From Vulcanisaeta sp. JCM 16159 (lineage in GTDB: Archaea > Thermoproteota > Thermoprotei > Thermoproteales > Thermocladiaceae), in assembly GCF_001316265.1 (NCBI RefSeq), contig NZ_BBDN01000006.1, forward strand, positions 62,001 through 126,000: 64,000 nucleotides of DNA, in the 5' to 3' direction. The position numbers and the translations under genes are program-made. The notes under the pieces are model-generated. The model was not told the DNA's origin. It saw only the letters and a list, made by a program, of their open reading frames with translations, and did not search any database. Positions 9,546 to 22,097 of the stretch are shown here, piece after piece. The first letter of the stretch is position 1. Each line of letters starts with the position of its first letter.

Positions 9546-10331
9546 ATGCCGTTTCAGAAGGGTGATTACGTACTACTTGAGTACACGGTTATTGATAAGG
9601 ATGATAACAGGGTTGTGGAAACCACGGTAGAGGACAAGGCCAAGGAGGCAGGTATTTATAGGCCTGATGAGATTTATGAACCACGCCTAATAATAATAGG
9701 CGAAACAAAGCTCTTCGAGCCACTAGAGCAAGCAATAATGAATTCAAGCGAGGGCCAGGAAATAACAGTGGAGATACCGCCAGACAAGGCCTTTGGTCAG
9801 AGGGACCCAGGCAAGGTTAAGGTTATGTCCATCAGGGAGTTTTATAGGTATGGCAAGTTACCCAAGGTTGGTGATATTGTCGAGGTTAATAACCAGCAAG
9901 GTAGGGTCGTTAGTATAACGGGTGGTAGGGTTACCCTAGACTTCAATCATCCACTGGCCGGTAAGACCCTCGTGGTCACGGCTAAGGTGGTTAAGAAGCT
10001 TGAGACAGTGCAGGACAAGGTTAAGTACATAATTAAGCAGTACATACCGAGGATTGATATTGATAAAGTGGGGGTGGAGCTTAGTCAAGATGGTTCTATT
10101 GTAACGATTAAGTTACCTATCGAGACGTTATTCGTGGAGAACATAGGCACAATAAAGGCTAGAATAGCTGATGATGTTGGAAACAAGTTCACGAACGTAA
10201 ATAAGGTAGTCTTTGTTGATGAAATAGAGATTAAGAGGGAGACTGAGGCAAAGCCTGCGGAGACTAAGGCTGAGGAGAAGCAGGCGGAGTCAAAGCCCGA
10301 GACCCAGCAGGCGCAGCAATCCTCTCAGTGA
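9546..10331 (+). CDS. FKBP-type (SlyD-like) peptidyl-prolyl isomerase
   Basis: This is an archaeal FKBP-family prolyl isomerase and chaperone. The N-terminal FKBP core carries the insert-in-flap arrangement of the SlyD/long archaeal FKBPs: GDYVLLEYTV, then LFEPLEQAIMNSSEGQE, IPPDKAFGQRDPGKV and FNHPLAGKTLVV. A C-terminal domain of about 90 aa and a low-complexity tail rich in E, K, A, Q and T follow. The protein is intact at 261 aa. Proteasome beta lies 42 bp downstream on the same strand, suggesting a shared protein-quality-control theme. Confidence 0.9.
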   Translation: MPFQKGDYVLLEYTVIDKDDNRVVETTVEDKAKEAGIYRPDEIYEPRLIIIGETKLFEPLEQAIMNSSEGQEITVEIPPDKAFGQRDPGKVKVMSIREFYRYGKLPKVGDIVEVNNQQGRVVSITGGRVTLDFNHPLAGKTLVVTAKVVKKLETVQDKVKYIIKQYIPRIDIDKVGVELSQDGSIVTIKLPIETLFVENIGTIKARIADDVGNKFTNVNKVVFVDEIEIKRETEAKPAETKAEEKQAESKPETQQAQQSSQ

Positions 10332-10373
10332 GTTAAAGAATCAGGTTAAGATTTATTAATAAAGTAGTTCTCA

Positions 10374-11033
10374 TTGGGCTTGATGTTTAGTGCAGGTAAT
10401 GAAAACCTAACCAGATTAATGACCGGAACCACCACGGTAGGGATAGTGATTAATGACGGTGTCGTTCTAGCCACGGACAGGAGGGTAACTGCCGGTTACT
10501 ACATAGCCCATAGAAAGAAGGGCGTTAAGATCTGGAAAGTTGACAATCATATAGCAGCGACAATGAGTGGTGGTGTTGCAGACCTTCAGAAGGTGCTTGA
10601 TGCATTGACGGCAACCGCGATACAGTACAAGATAGAGACTGGCAAGCCAATATCGATAAAGGCCCTAGCCAACTACGCATCTCTCGTGGTATTCTCAAGC
10701 AGGCCGTATGTTTACCTGGTTCACATGATACTTGGTGGTTGGGACCCTGATGAGGGACCCGTAATATATATGCTTGATTTCTTCGGGACATTAACAAGGG
10801 AAACAGAGTTCATGGCCACTGGCAGTGGTTCACCAACAGCGTTTGGTGTTCTTGAGGATGGTTATAGGAGGGACATGAGTATTGAGGACGCAATCAGGCT
10901 TGCGGTTAGGGCCGTCAGGTCGGCCATTTACCACGATCCAGGGAGTGGTGAGGGTATTGACGTCGTAACAATAACCAAGGAGGGCTATAGGGAGGTTAAT
11001 TCTGAGCCATACCTTAAGGAGTTAATTCGATAA
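10374..11033 (+). CDS. psmB: Proteasome beta subunit
   Basis: This is a 20S proteasome beta-type subunit. A short propeptide ends at MTG, followed by TTTVGIV; cleavage before the threonine at about residue 19 would expose the N-terminal nucleophile. The conserved D (ATDRR), K (RKKGVKIWK) and GSG segments are present. The start may be TTG 10374 or ATG 10383. The gene is convergent with nth, whose stop is 3 bp away. Crenarchaea usually have two beta paralogues, so this may be one of two. Confidence 0.92.
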   Translation: MGLMFSAGNENLTRLMTGTTTVGIVINDGVVLATDRRVTAGYYIAHRKKGVKIWKVDNHIAATMSGGVADLQKVLDALTATAIQYKIETGKPISIKALANYASLVVFSSRPYVYLVHMILGGWDPDEGPVIYMLDFFGTLTRETEFMATGSGSPTAFGVLEDGYRRDMSIEDAIRLAVRAVRSAIYHDPGSGEGIDVVTITKEGYREVNSEPYLKELIR

Positions 11034-11035
11034 CG

Positions 11036-11730
11036 CTATTGATTAACCCTTCCCTTAACATTTATGTAGTAATTACAAACCTCCTTAAATCCGCACACGT
11101 CGCACCTTGGGTTCCTGGCCCTACATACGTCTCTACCAAACTGGATTAGCTTAAGGTGAATCTCCAGGTATCTGCTGGGATCTGGCGTTAATATGCTCAT
11201 CCAAGCTCTCTGTATCTCACGGTAATTCCTAGATCTAGCAATACCGAGCCTAAGGGATATCCTAGTTATGTGCGTATCAACAGGGAATGTTAGCTTACCC
11301 AGGTTAACGAGTATCACATCCGCGGTCTTCTCACCAACGCCAGGAAGTTCGAGTAACGCCTTCCTGGCATCATCAAGCGGGAGATCCTTAATCCACACTA
11401 GGTTACCACCATACTTCTCAAGGACTACCTTAGATAATTCAATAATTTTCCTAGCCCTAACCCTATACATACCGGCAGGCCTAATGGCGTTGGCCAAAGC
11501 ATCCTCACCAATACTTACTAGTTTCTCAGGCGTTATATCACTAACAACCTTAGTGAGGTTTTCATAGGCCCTAAGCGCATTCTTATCATTCGTGTTCTGC
11601 GTCAGTATTGTCACAACGAGCGCCTTAAAGATGTCATTACCACTCCTAAACACATAGAGGACCGCAAACCTCCTAGCTCTATCTTAACATTAGCGAGGGC
11701 CTTAAGCACCAACTCTTCTGTCAAGGCCAT
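11036..11730 (-). CDS. nth: Endonuclease III / thymine glycol glycosylase (one apparent frameshift near the start)
   Basis: This base-excision repair glycosylase/AP lyase of the Nth family has ILTQNTNDKNA near the N-terminus and a helix-hairpin-helix at LLELPGVGEKTADVIL containing the catalytic lysine. The catalytic aspartate is in FPVDTHITR. A 4Fe-4S loop C-x6-C-x2-C-x5-C ends the protein. The uninterrupted frame begins only at GTG 11653, which would lack the first helix. Starting at ATG 11730 and restoring one G in a G run near 11672 gives an N-terminus ending KIELGGFAVLYVFRSGND, about 230 aa in total. The start lies just past the Nudix stop, suggesting an operon. Confidence 0.88.
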
Positions 11731-11736
11731 ATGAAA

Positions 11737-12252
11737 TCACGCCTTAACGCCTTTCTTAAGCATATACAGCGTTATAGCTAACGCTGACTTAACATCTCTT
11801 ATACTGCCACTGAGGACCATATTCACCGCATCCCTAAAATCAACAATAACCCTATTAATGACCTCGTAAGGTTCAGGCCTTGGTTCACCCAACCTCTTAA
11901 CGTTAGCATAGTAAATTACCATATATTCAGTGGAGTAACCAGGCGTGGTGAAGCCCTCAAATAACTTCTCGAAGTAATAAGCCTCAGCACCAACCTCCTC
12001 ATTAAGTTCCCTAATCAAGGCCTCCTCAGGCCTTTCACCCTCCTCAACGACACCAGCCGGTATTTCAAGGATGTAATCATTAATGACAGGCCTAAACTGA
12101 CGTAGTAATACAACCTTATTACCGTCATAAATTGGTAAAGCGGCTACGGCATGCGGAAATATTATTTTCTCTACATTCATCTCATGTTTATTCGGCAATA
12201 CGACCTTAGATACATCTAGCGTGACTCGCCTGCCTCTGTAAACTATAACCAT
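11737..12252 (-). CDS. Nudix hydrolase, ADP-ribose pyrophosphatase type
   Basis: This 171-aa Nudix hydrolase has a complete Nudix box G-x5-E-x7-REL-x-EE-x-G at residues 67-88. The upstream VVLLRQFRP and the downstream GFTTPGYSTE are typical of ADP-ribose/nucleoside diphosphate sugar pyrophosphatases (NudF-like). It sits between L24e and nth on the same strand with small gaps, consistent with a housekeeping/repair operon. The exact substrate is inferred. Confidence 0.85.
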   Translation of the reverse strand: MVIVYRGRRVTLDVSKVVLPNKHEMNVEKIIFPHAVAALPIYDGNKVVLLRQFRPVINDYILEIPAGVVEEGERPEEALIRELNEEVGAEAYYFEKLFEGFTTPGYSTEYMVIYYANVKRLGEPRPEPYEVINRVIVDFRDAVNMVLSGSIRDVKSALAITLYMLKKGVKA

Positions 12253-12275
12253 TGTCTAGTAAGTAATGCGTTACC

Positions 12276-12490
12276 TTAAAAATTTCTCATTTCTGTGCTT
12301 GCACTGCCAGCCTTCTTCTTCGTTACCTCACGAACCAGGTCAGCTTCCTTGGATCGCGATTATACTTAATCATACTAACAAAACATCTCCTGCTGCAGAA
12401 TCTAAGCACCGTGCCATCAGCTCTGACGTACATTATCCCAGTGCCTGGCGGTATTGGTCTCCCGCAGAAAGCGCATGTGTAAATTCTCAT
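12276..12490 (-). CDS. rpl24e: 50S ribosomal protein L24e (one apparent frameshift)
   Basis: Read on the minus strand from ATG 12490, the sequence begins [18 protein letters not shown] and continues with a second zinc half-site FCSRRCF and RDPRKLTW, which is the ribosomal L24e zinc-binding fold. After KLTW one G appears to be missing from a G run near 12332; restoring it gives a basic tail [13 protein letters not shown] ending at TAA 12276. Corrected length is about 71 aa. In many Crenarchaea L24e is close to IF2 in one direction; here the two are neighbours but divergent. Confidence 0.88.
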
Positions 12491-12512
12491 ACAGCGTCCG
12501 TATTTAGTAATG

Positions 12513-12523
12513 ATTTTTAAAGT
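12513..12523 (-). promoter_or_regulatory. TATA-like box for L24e
   Basis: On the minus strand ACTTTAAAAAT lies about 23-33 nt before the L24e ATG, consistent with a leaderless archaeal promoter. Inference from position and composition only. Confidence 0.45.
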
Positions 12524-12756
12524 TTATGCAAATATTTTGTGAAATACGTAATGGCCTAATTCCTCATGGCGTCCTTCTTAGGTCAATACCCATAGGTCTT
12601 TTACAGTTTATTTTCAATGATCAATATGAACAACCCTTCTAAACCATAGTTCATAATTGACCATACTTACCACACATGAGGAAGACAATATTTGCATTAT
12701 CTACGCTATTAGGAAAAATGATTTTAAATCAAGTCTTCTCATCATTCTAGATAATT

Positions 12757-14546
12757 ATGAGTAAGGTTGATGCATCATTAGTGGATTACAGGCCACCAAT
12801 CACCGTAGTGGTTGGTCATGTCGATGTAGGCAAGACACTGCTCCTTGACAAGATAAGGGGGACCTTCGTAGCCTATAGGGAGCCAGGCATGATAACACAG
12901 CACATAGGCCTATCATTCATACCGTGGAATGCCGTGGAGAGGATAGCCGACCCATTACTCATAAAGTTTAGGCTTAAGGGTAAGGTATGGATTAAGGGCT
13001 TCCTCATGGTGGACACACCAGGCCACGCCGCCTTCTCAAACCTGAGGCGTAGGGGTGGCTCTGTGGCTGACTTGGCCGTGTTAGTTATAGACATCACTAG
13101 AGGGTTCGAGGAACAAACCTACGAAAGTCTAACCTTAATTAGATCTAGGAACATACCCTTCGTAGTCGCTGCGAACAAGCTCGATAGAATATATGGTTGG
13201 GAACCCCATGAGAATGCGCCATTCCTTGAATCATATGATAAACAAAGAGAGGATGTCCAAGGTAGGGTTGAGGAGGCCATAGCAAGGATGATAGAGGAGT
13301 TCAATAAGTTGGGGATGGATGCTGACAGGTATGACAGAGTGAGGGACTTCAATACCCAGGTACCTATTGTACCCACGAGCGCGGTCACTGGCGAGGGCTT
13401 GGCCGATTTACTCGTCGTTCTTGCCGGGCTAAGCCAGAGGTTCAATAGGGAGAAGCTTAAGGTGATGTATGGACGGTAAGGGCGTTGTCATGGAGATTAG
13501 GGAGGAGAAGGGTTGGGGCGCCACGGCAGACGTCGTGCTTTATGACGGGGTGATTAGGAAGGGGGACTTAATAGTTACGGCAGGGCTCGAGGGCCCAGTG
13601 AGCACTAAGGTTAAGATGCTCGTCATGCCAAAGCCACTTGACGAGATGAGGGATCCTGAGGATAGGTATATGTTCATGGACGAGGTTAAGGCCGCGGCTG
13701 GCGTTAAGATAATTGCTGATGGTCTTGACCAAGTCGTCCCAGGTGCACCGGTATTCGTCGTACCCCAGGGCTCATCATTAGATGAGTACGTAAAAATGGT
13801 CAGGGAGGAGGTTTCGGAGGTTAGGATTGAGACTGATAAGGAGGGTGTCATTGCCAAGGCCGATACATTGGGTACTCGAGGCCATGGTAGTCTACCTTAG
13901 GAGTCAGGGAATACCCGTTAGAAAGGCTGATGTCGGTAATGTGAGCAGGAGGGATGTCGTTGAGGCTCCATAGTCAGGAAGAAGGATCCGCTTTACGGCG
14001 TTGTCCTTGCATTTAACGTCAAGGTCCCGCATGATGTTGAGGTAGAGGCTATGCAGTATGGAGTAAAGATATTCAGGAACGAGATCCTCTACAGACTTGT
14101 TGAGGAGTTCACCCAGTGGTATAGAGAGCAGAGGACAAGGCTTGTGGAAATGGAGCTTGATAAGTACATAAGCCTGGGAAGATAAGGATACTCCCTGGCT
14201 ACGTATTCAGGAGGAGTGACCCAGTCATTGTTGGTATTGCGGTGCTTGAGGGGTTGATAAAGCCTGGATACCATTGATCAGGGGTGATGGTAAGAGGGTG
14301 GGCACTATAATGCAGATTCAGGATAAGGGTAAGAACATACAAGAGGCTAGGAAGGGTATGGAGGTCGCGATATCGATAGAGGGTAACATAATGGTTGGTA
14401 GGCAGGTAAAGGAAGGCGATGAGTTATACGTTGACGTGCCCGAGGAACACGCAATAACCCTAATGACCCAGTTCAAGGATCAGTTAACGGAGGACGAAAT
14501 ATCACTACTCAAGGAGATACTGAAAATTAAGCGTTCATCGAAATGA
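12757..14546 (+). CDS. infB: Translation initiation factor aIF2/eIF5B-type (about five frameshifts)
   Basis: This is the universal initiation factor IF2/eIF5B, a ribosome-dependent GTPase for subunit joining. G1 [10 protein letters not shown], the switch region [11 protein letters not shown]3 DTPGHAAF and G4 ANKLD are in the first frame. After VMYG the frame changes near 13470, and the beta-barrel continues as [25 protein letters not shown]. More shifts occur near 13873 (then [21 protein letters not shown]), 13971, 14180 ([19 protein letters not shown]) and 14271 ([14 protein letters not shown]). The frames together cover the whole family, about 597 aa. The density of indels in an essential gene argues for errors, not decay. 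Confidence 0.93.
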
Positions 14547-14624
14547 TACGCTAAATAACCTAGATTTACATTGTTCATGAACGATATAAATATCATCCAT
14601 AATCATAATCCTAAGGCATAGTAG

Positions 14625-16295
<1,671 letters not shown>

Positions 16296-16392
16296 CATTA
16301 TTGTTATTTTTAGTATCAAATCCGATCACTTTTTTATAATTAATAAATGCAATAATTAGTATTTTATTTTTATTTCACGAAATATTTATTGA

Positions 16393-17800
16393 TTAAAGTT
16401 TTATTTTACTCAATATTTTATTTATTAATTCTTCCGCCTCCTTATAATTGTACTCCCTCAGCATTCCTATCTTACTCGCTGCTTCGGAGCCCTCCGCATG
16501 TATCATGGCCGTTAATAGGTAACCCATTAGGTGGCTCGCGCCTAACTCCCTGACCAAGCTCATTATCTTATACCTCGTATCACCATCAACCACGCCTCTG
16601 AGGTACTTACTAATGTATTGCCTTTCCTCCGTATTGACGTAATCATCGTGTGAGGGCATTGTGGCTATTAAACCACCTGCAATGTCTATGAGCCATGCAC
16701 CACGTCTATGAAGTGGGCATTAGCGTACAGCTTACTTACGTTTGTGTATACGGGGTTTGGTATGGCTATTCCCTCATCAATCCAGGGCTCCAGGCAGCCG
16801 CCATGGCCCCCATCCTCATTATCTCCTTATACATAATCATCTGAACCAGCCAATCCCTAACGTGTGGTGCATTCTCAATCCCATTAGCCCTAGCAGCATA
16901 GAGCGCAGCGCCCAGGTATAAATTAGCCGTGGCTGCTCTGTAGGATATTGCCGTGAACCTATGATAAGTTGCGAAGGTCCAAGCCAACTGCCCAGCCAAG
17001 TCCCACTCCCTGAACATGAATACCCTGTCCCAGGGCACGAACACGTGATCAAATATCGTCAATGACTCAACCTCGAACCTACTCGCCGCATTAACAGCGT
17101 TTGGGTTACCATCATACTCAAGCACAGGTCTAACAATGAACTTGAGACCCTTCGTGTTCGCAGGCACGGCAAAGGCAACGGCATAATCCCTATCACCCTC
17201 AACCATGGCCCTATATGGCAATACAATTATCTCATTAGCCACAGGTCCCTGCGTGGTGTGTATTTTCGCGCCATTAACTACAATGCCATCATTGCGGACC
17301 TCAACAACCCTAAGGTACATGTCCCCATCCTCCTGCTCATGGGGCCTCTTCGCCCTGTTACCCTTAACGTCAGTCTGAGCAACCGCTATCGCCAGATCAT
17401 TCTTAACAACATACTCGTAGTACTTCATTACCCTATCATAATAACTAGTGCCGTACTTCCTATCAACCTTCTTAGCCACAATCATCAATGAGAAAAGAGC
17501 ATCACTACCTATCGCCTGTACTATATTAAATAGGCCATCGAACCTAAGGGTATCCTCATAGATCAATTTATACCTCTCAAGTAAGTCATTTGTGTTTCTA
17601 GGTACCTTAAAGTACTTGCTTATATGCCCATAGTTTGGGTCATCATAAAGCCTATCCTTCACATTGAATAAGTCTGCCGCATGCCTGACGGCTATACCAA
17701 TGATTGGGTGCGTCGTTATATCATCAACCCTCTTACCCCTGTAATAAACGATCCTGCCATCCCTAACAGAGTTTATATACTCAGCTGCCGACCTAGGCAT
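16393..17800 (-). CDS. 4-hydroxybutyryl-CoA dehydratase/HpaB superfamily flavoprotein lacking cluster cysteines (two frameshifts)
   Basis: The protein belongs to the flavin superfamily of 4-hydroxyphenylacetate 3-monooxygenase (HpaB) and 4-hydroxybutyryl-CoA dehydratase. The DGR-x-VYYRGKRVDDITTHP N-terminus, RKYGTSYYDR, DGIVVNGAKIHTTQGPVANE, VFVPWDRVFM and DIAGGLIATMPS all fit the dehydratase branch. From recalled family sequence, the 4Fe-4S ligands CxxxC (here LFNIV) and the cysteine after the conserved histidine (here tyrosine) are absent; the YH histidine remains. The 3' part is split by indels near 16785 and 16690. It heads a CoA-metabolism block with an acyl-CoA dehydrogenase and an acyl-CoA synthetase. 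Monooxygenase or isomerase activity is more likely than dehydration (inference). Confidence 0.78.
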
Positions 17801-17906
17801 AGGTAGATCCTAATTATCCAGAGTAATTAAGTATAGCTTATATATAGGTACAAATGTATATATCTCGATTTGAGAAATACTCTTACCTCAAATTAATTTT
17901 AAGTAA

Positions 17907-19116
17907 TTATGGCTTCCACACGCCCCTTCTCAAGGCATCGGTTATTGTCAGCAGGTTTATTTCATTAGTTCCTTCATAAATCCTCGTAACCCTATGGTCC
18001 CTCCAATACCTCTCTACGTCGAACTCCTCAAAGTAACCATAACCACCATGTATCTGTATTGCCTCATCAACCACGTAATTGGCAACCTCGGTTCCATAAA
18101 CCTTGGCAGCACCTGCTAATGCGCCCATGGCCCTTGGGTCAATCTTGAATTTTAAGTAATCATCAATATAGTACGCGGCTCTATAGATTAATGACCTAGC
18201 TGCCTCTATAAACATTGCCATTCTGGCCAGTTTTTCCTGTATCATTTCAAAGCTTATCAGTGGTTGCCCAAACTGCGTTCTTTTTTTGTGCGTATTCGAG
18301 GGCCTTATCAAAGGCGGCTAACGCTATTCCAAGGCCTAGAGTTGCCACTCCAATCCTTGATACGTTGAAGTAGGCCAGTGTCCAATAGAAACCTTGATTC
18401 AAGCCCTTTTCTTCACCACCGAGCACGTTCTCTGCAGGGACCTCGACATTGTCGAGGTAAATCTCGCCGACGGGGATCGTTCTCTGCCCCATCTTACCGG
18501 TTAGCCTCCTAATGGTAACACCCGGCCAGTCAGTATGTATTATGAATAGTGTTTGACCCCTATGTCTCTTCTCGGGGTCTGTCTGCGCTAGGAGTAGGCC
18601 GTACTTGGCTGTTGGTGCGTTTGTTATGAAGGTTTTCATACCCTTAATTATGTACTTATCGCCCTTCTTCACAGCCACAGTATTCAACTGTGTAATATCA
18701 GTACCATGCTCAGGCTCCGTGTATGCGCCGAAGAACGTATTCTCGCCCCTATAAACAGGTGGTAGGTATTTCTTTCTCTGTTCCTCAGTGCCGAAGAAGT
18801 AGAGCATGTGCGATGTGAATGGGCCTGCCATTATAGCGAGCCCCAGTGTGGGTTCTGCCCTTACCAACTCCTCAGTAACGACTATATCAGCTAGGTATGT
18901 AGTGAATCCACCACCACCGTACTCGGTGGGTATTGATGGAGCCAGTAAGCCAAGTTCGCCGGCCTTTTTATACAAGTCCCAGGGAAATTCTTCCTTCTTT
19001 TCATACTCCCTAGCGAGTTCAGGTGAGAAGTTTCTCTGGGCGAATTCCCTGGCAGTTTTTCTTAGTAGTTTCAATTCCTCCGCGTATTGCGGGAACAAAT
19101 CCAGGATATCAGTCAT
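17907..19116 (-). CDS. Acyl-CoA dehydrogenase (one apparent frameshift)
   Basis: This FAD-dependent acyl-CoA dehydrogenase has an N-terminal helical domain, a middle beta domain (AYTEPEHGTDITQL, FITNAPTAKYGLLLAQTDP) and a C-terminal domain with QIHGGYGYFEEFDVERYWRDHR and IYEGTNEI, which holds the usual catalytic glutamate. An A run near 18285 has seven A bases where six restore YAQKRTQFGQPLISFE. The corrected length is about 400 aa, normal for the family. It is probably cotranscribed with the flavoprotein downstream at 16393. Confidence 0.9.
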
Positions 19117-19350
19117 TAAGGGTTGACTAAGTCCTCACGTACTTAAGCCTAATCAGTAAATATCCTATATATGCCTAGTCATTAATGGTTACTTCAACGA
19201 TATGTTGCTTAATAACATTGAATTCATCATATTAAATTGAGAGTGTATTTTTTTGTTAACTATATCCTAATTCTTTAGTTCTTTATTATTTTTATTTTTA
19301 TCGATTTTATGTTTTATTTTTATTAAATACCTAAATATGGCTATATATTT

Positions 19351-21079
19351 ATGATAAGGATTAAGCCTAAGGGATGCACTAGACTTAATTCATTGATGTC
19401 TATTGAGGAGTTCGTAGAAAAGGCTACGGAGTTTTATGACTATCCTTTAACGTTGACGAACCTCATAAAATGGGGCGCTGATACTTTTCCTGAGCAGGAG
19501 GTAGTCTATGCGCCGCCGGACGCGCTAGCTTAGGCTCACCTTTGCGCAGATCTGGGATAGGGCTAGGAGACTTGCCACGGCGCTTGAGCAACTTGGCGTT
19601 AAGCCAGGCGATCCCAAGAAATTAGGTACAAGGTTGGTGTATTGGAGTGGAATTCGCACAGGTACTTGGAGCTTTACTATGCGGTTCCGGGGCTTGGTGC
19701 TGTACTACATACCGTAAATATCAGGTACTCGCCAGAGGACCTTGTGTATACAATTAATCATGCTGGTGACGAAATATTATTTGTTAAAGACGAGTTCGTA
19801 CCGCTAGTTAGTGCAATAATGCCGAAACTCAAGACGGTTAGGAAGGCCGTAATAATGACAGACAGGTCAGAGCCGCCGCAGGTAAAGCTTCCCGGAATCG
19901 AGGTATATAACTATGAGGACTTAATAAAGAGTTCAAGCCCATATGAGTTTGGAGACATTGACGAAAGGACCGTGGCTACGCTATTCTACACATCAGGAAC
20001 GACGGGGCCACCAAAGTGTATTCTTTACCCATAGACAGTTGGTTCTTCATGCAATGGCCGTTGCAATATCAACGTCAGCGCCGCCTTACGAACTTAGCGT
20101 CAGGGATGTAGTGATGCCGTTGGTGCCCATGTATCATGTGCATGCATGGGGAGGTCCGCATGCCATGTTCCTTGCCGGCCAGAAGTACGTATTTACTGGG
20201 CGTATGGATTGGGGCTATATATTGAAGACAATAAGTGAGGAGAAGGTCACGTACATATACGGAGTCCCCGTAATATTATACCTACTACTCACTCACCCTG
20301 ACTCGCCGAAGTATGACCTAAGGGGTCTAAAGTATGGTAATGGTGGTTCGGCAATGCCCGAGGGCCTCTACAAACTGGCAAGGTCTAGGGGTATCATTGT
20401 GATTAATGGTTATGGCTTATCAGAGACTGCGCCAGTGATAGCTCAGGCATTGTTTAATGCATCAATGCTAGGCTGGCCCGACGAAAAGAAGGAGAATTAC
20501 CTAATGAAGGGCCTTAGGCAGATACCACTGGCATTCATAAGGGTCGTTAATGACCAAGGTAAGGATGTTCCGAGGGATGGAAAAACCATCGGTGAGATTG
20601 TGGTTAGATCACCCTGGCTAACACCAGCTTACTTCAAAGATCCTGAGAAGACTAGGGACCTATGGCGTGGCGGTTGGTTGCATACCGGTGATGTGGCTGT
20701 CTGGGATAGCGAGGGCCATATTTGGATCATGGATAGGCTTAAGGATGTTATTAAGAGTGGTGGTGAGTGGATTGTAAGCACTAAGCTGGAGGATATCATT
20801 AGTACTTATCCTGCTGTTGGTGAGGTTGCTGTTGTTGGTGTTCCGCACCCGAAGTGGGGTGAGAGGCCGGTGGCCATTGTGGTTCCAAAGCCAGGCCAAA
20901 GAATCACGGAAGACGAAATCAAAAACCACCTAATGAAATTCGTCGAAAAAGGAGAAATACCAAAATGGTGGCTACCAGACAAAATAATAATTAGCGAAAA
21001 AGAACTACCAAAGACAAGTACTGCTAAGGCCGATAAGAAGGTGCTCAGGGAGCTTTACAAGAATGTGCTTTCTACATGA
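19351..21079 (+). CDS. AMP-forming fatty acyl-CoA synthetase (about three frameshifts)
   Basis: This enzyme activates an organic acid to its acyl-CoA through an acyl-adenylate. The ATP/AMP-binding motif YTSGTTGPPKG is split at 20010, where two G bases are missing from a G run. Other motifs are VMPLVPMYHVHAWG, INGYGLSETAPV, GGWLHTGDVAVWDSEGHIWIMDRLKDVIKSGGEW (hinge and C-terminal domain) and TSTAKADKK with the catalytic lysine. Earlier shifts are near 19525 and 19625. A TATA-like stretch at about 19320-19329 supports the ATG 19351 start. Divergent from the acyl-CoA dehydrogenase, with which it probably functions. About 570 aa. Confidence 0.9.
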
Positions 21080-21138
21080 AATATATAGGATATATATTAA
21101 ATAGTGTTTAAAAATCTAGGCACTATTATACACTCTAT

Positions 21139-22054
21139 ATGATAATTGACTTCCACGCGTGTCCGTCTATAGACTTATCTACAATCAAGGATAGATTATC
21201 ATTAATGAATATATCAAGGGCTGTCTTACAGCCAATAGATGCATTACCATTATTCCATGTAATACCCAATGATTTTTTTCAAAAAGTTATCAAAGGAAGA
21301 TCCTTATTCAGCACTCCTCTGGAGTAAGTTCATAATCAGACTAACCAGTTTATGGTCGCCCAGGATGTATGATAATGTGAAGCTATGGTATGAGGCAGCT
21401 TATCATAACGGCTTCTTTGTACCGCTGGCAAGCATCAATCCATCCCTTGGTTCTAAGTACGTTTATGAAAAACTCAATGAGTTGGAGGGCCTTAATGTTA
21501 GGGGTATCGTGGTTTCACCAACACTTCAATTATTTGATCCAATAAACACGAGGGCCTTCAAGGCAATACTTGAGTATGTCGAGAGAAATGATATACTCCT
21601 TATAATGCACCTGGATCCTTGCCCATATAACGTAAACGTTTGTTTCGAGAGCCTCATGCCTGATATCCTTAATGAATTACTTGAGAGATATAGTATCAAG
21701 ATGGTTTTATCAGCCTTGGGCATATCTGATGGAATGGCTTATCCATGGCTTGAGAGAATTGCCCGATTAATGAAGAGATATGACAGGGTTTATCTAGAGA
21801 CTACGGGCATATCATGCATACTATTCAACACGTTAATGGGACGCGACTTCGTAAAGTCAGTGGGTGCGGAGAGAATTCTATATGGTGGTGGTTATCCATA
21901 CCTAAGGCTTAAGCAAGTAATTAGGAACTTAAACTGCCTTGAGTTATCTAAATTGCCTAGGCGTGATTTAGAATCAATACTATATGATAATGCAGCTTAT
22001 CTGCTAAGGGATATGGGTGTTGATATCGAAGAGGGTGATAAAATAATAAAATAA
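21139..22054 (+). CDS. Amidohydrolase-family protein (TIM-barrel metal hydrolase; one frameshift)
   Basis: The protein begins MIIDFHACPSID; the D-x-H pair is the first metal-binding site of amidohydrolase-2/TatD-like TIM barrels. Later segments IVVSPTLQLFDPI, LLIMHLDPCPYN and ILYGGGYPYLR occupy the expected places of beta-strand ends. A T run at 21272 has one base too many: seven T instead of six gives FFKKLSKEDPYSALLW. The corrected length is about 304 aa. The substrate is unknown; acyl-CoA synthetase lies just upstream on the same strand. Confidence 0.68.
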
Positions 22055-22097
22055 AATTAATTTTTATTATGAGAAACAGCTAGAAGTTACTTCGTAC

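Noticed and set aside
12266-12520. Plus-strand open frame of 84 codons
   Set aside because: It lies antisense to the zinc-ribbon ribosomal protein L24e, which is the real gene.
16393-17800. Functional 4-hydroxybutyryl-CoA dehydratase of the carbon fixation cycle
   Set aside because: The cluster cysteines are missing, so I list it only as a superfamily member.
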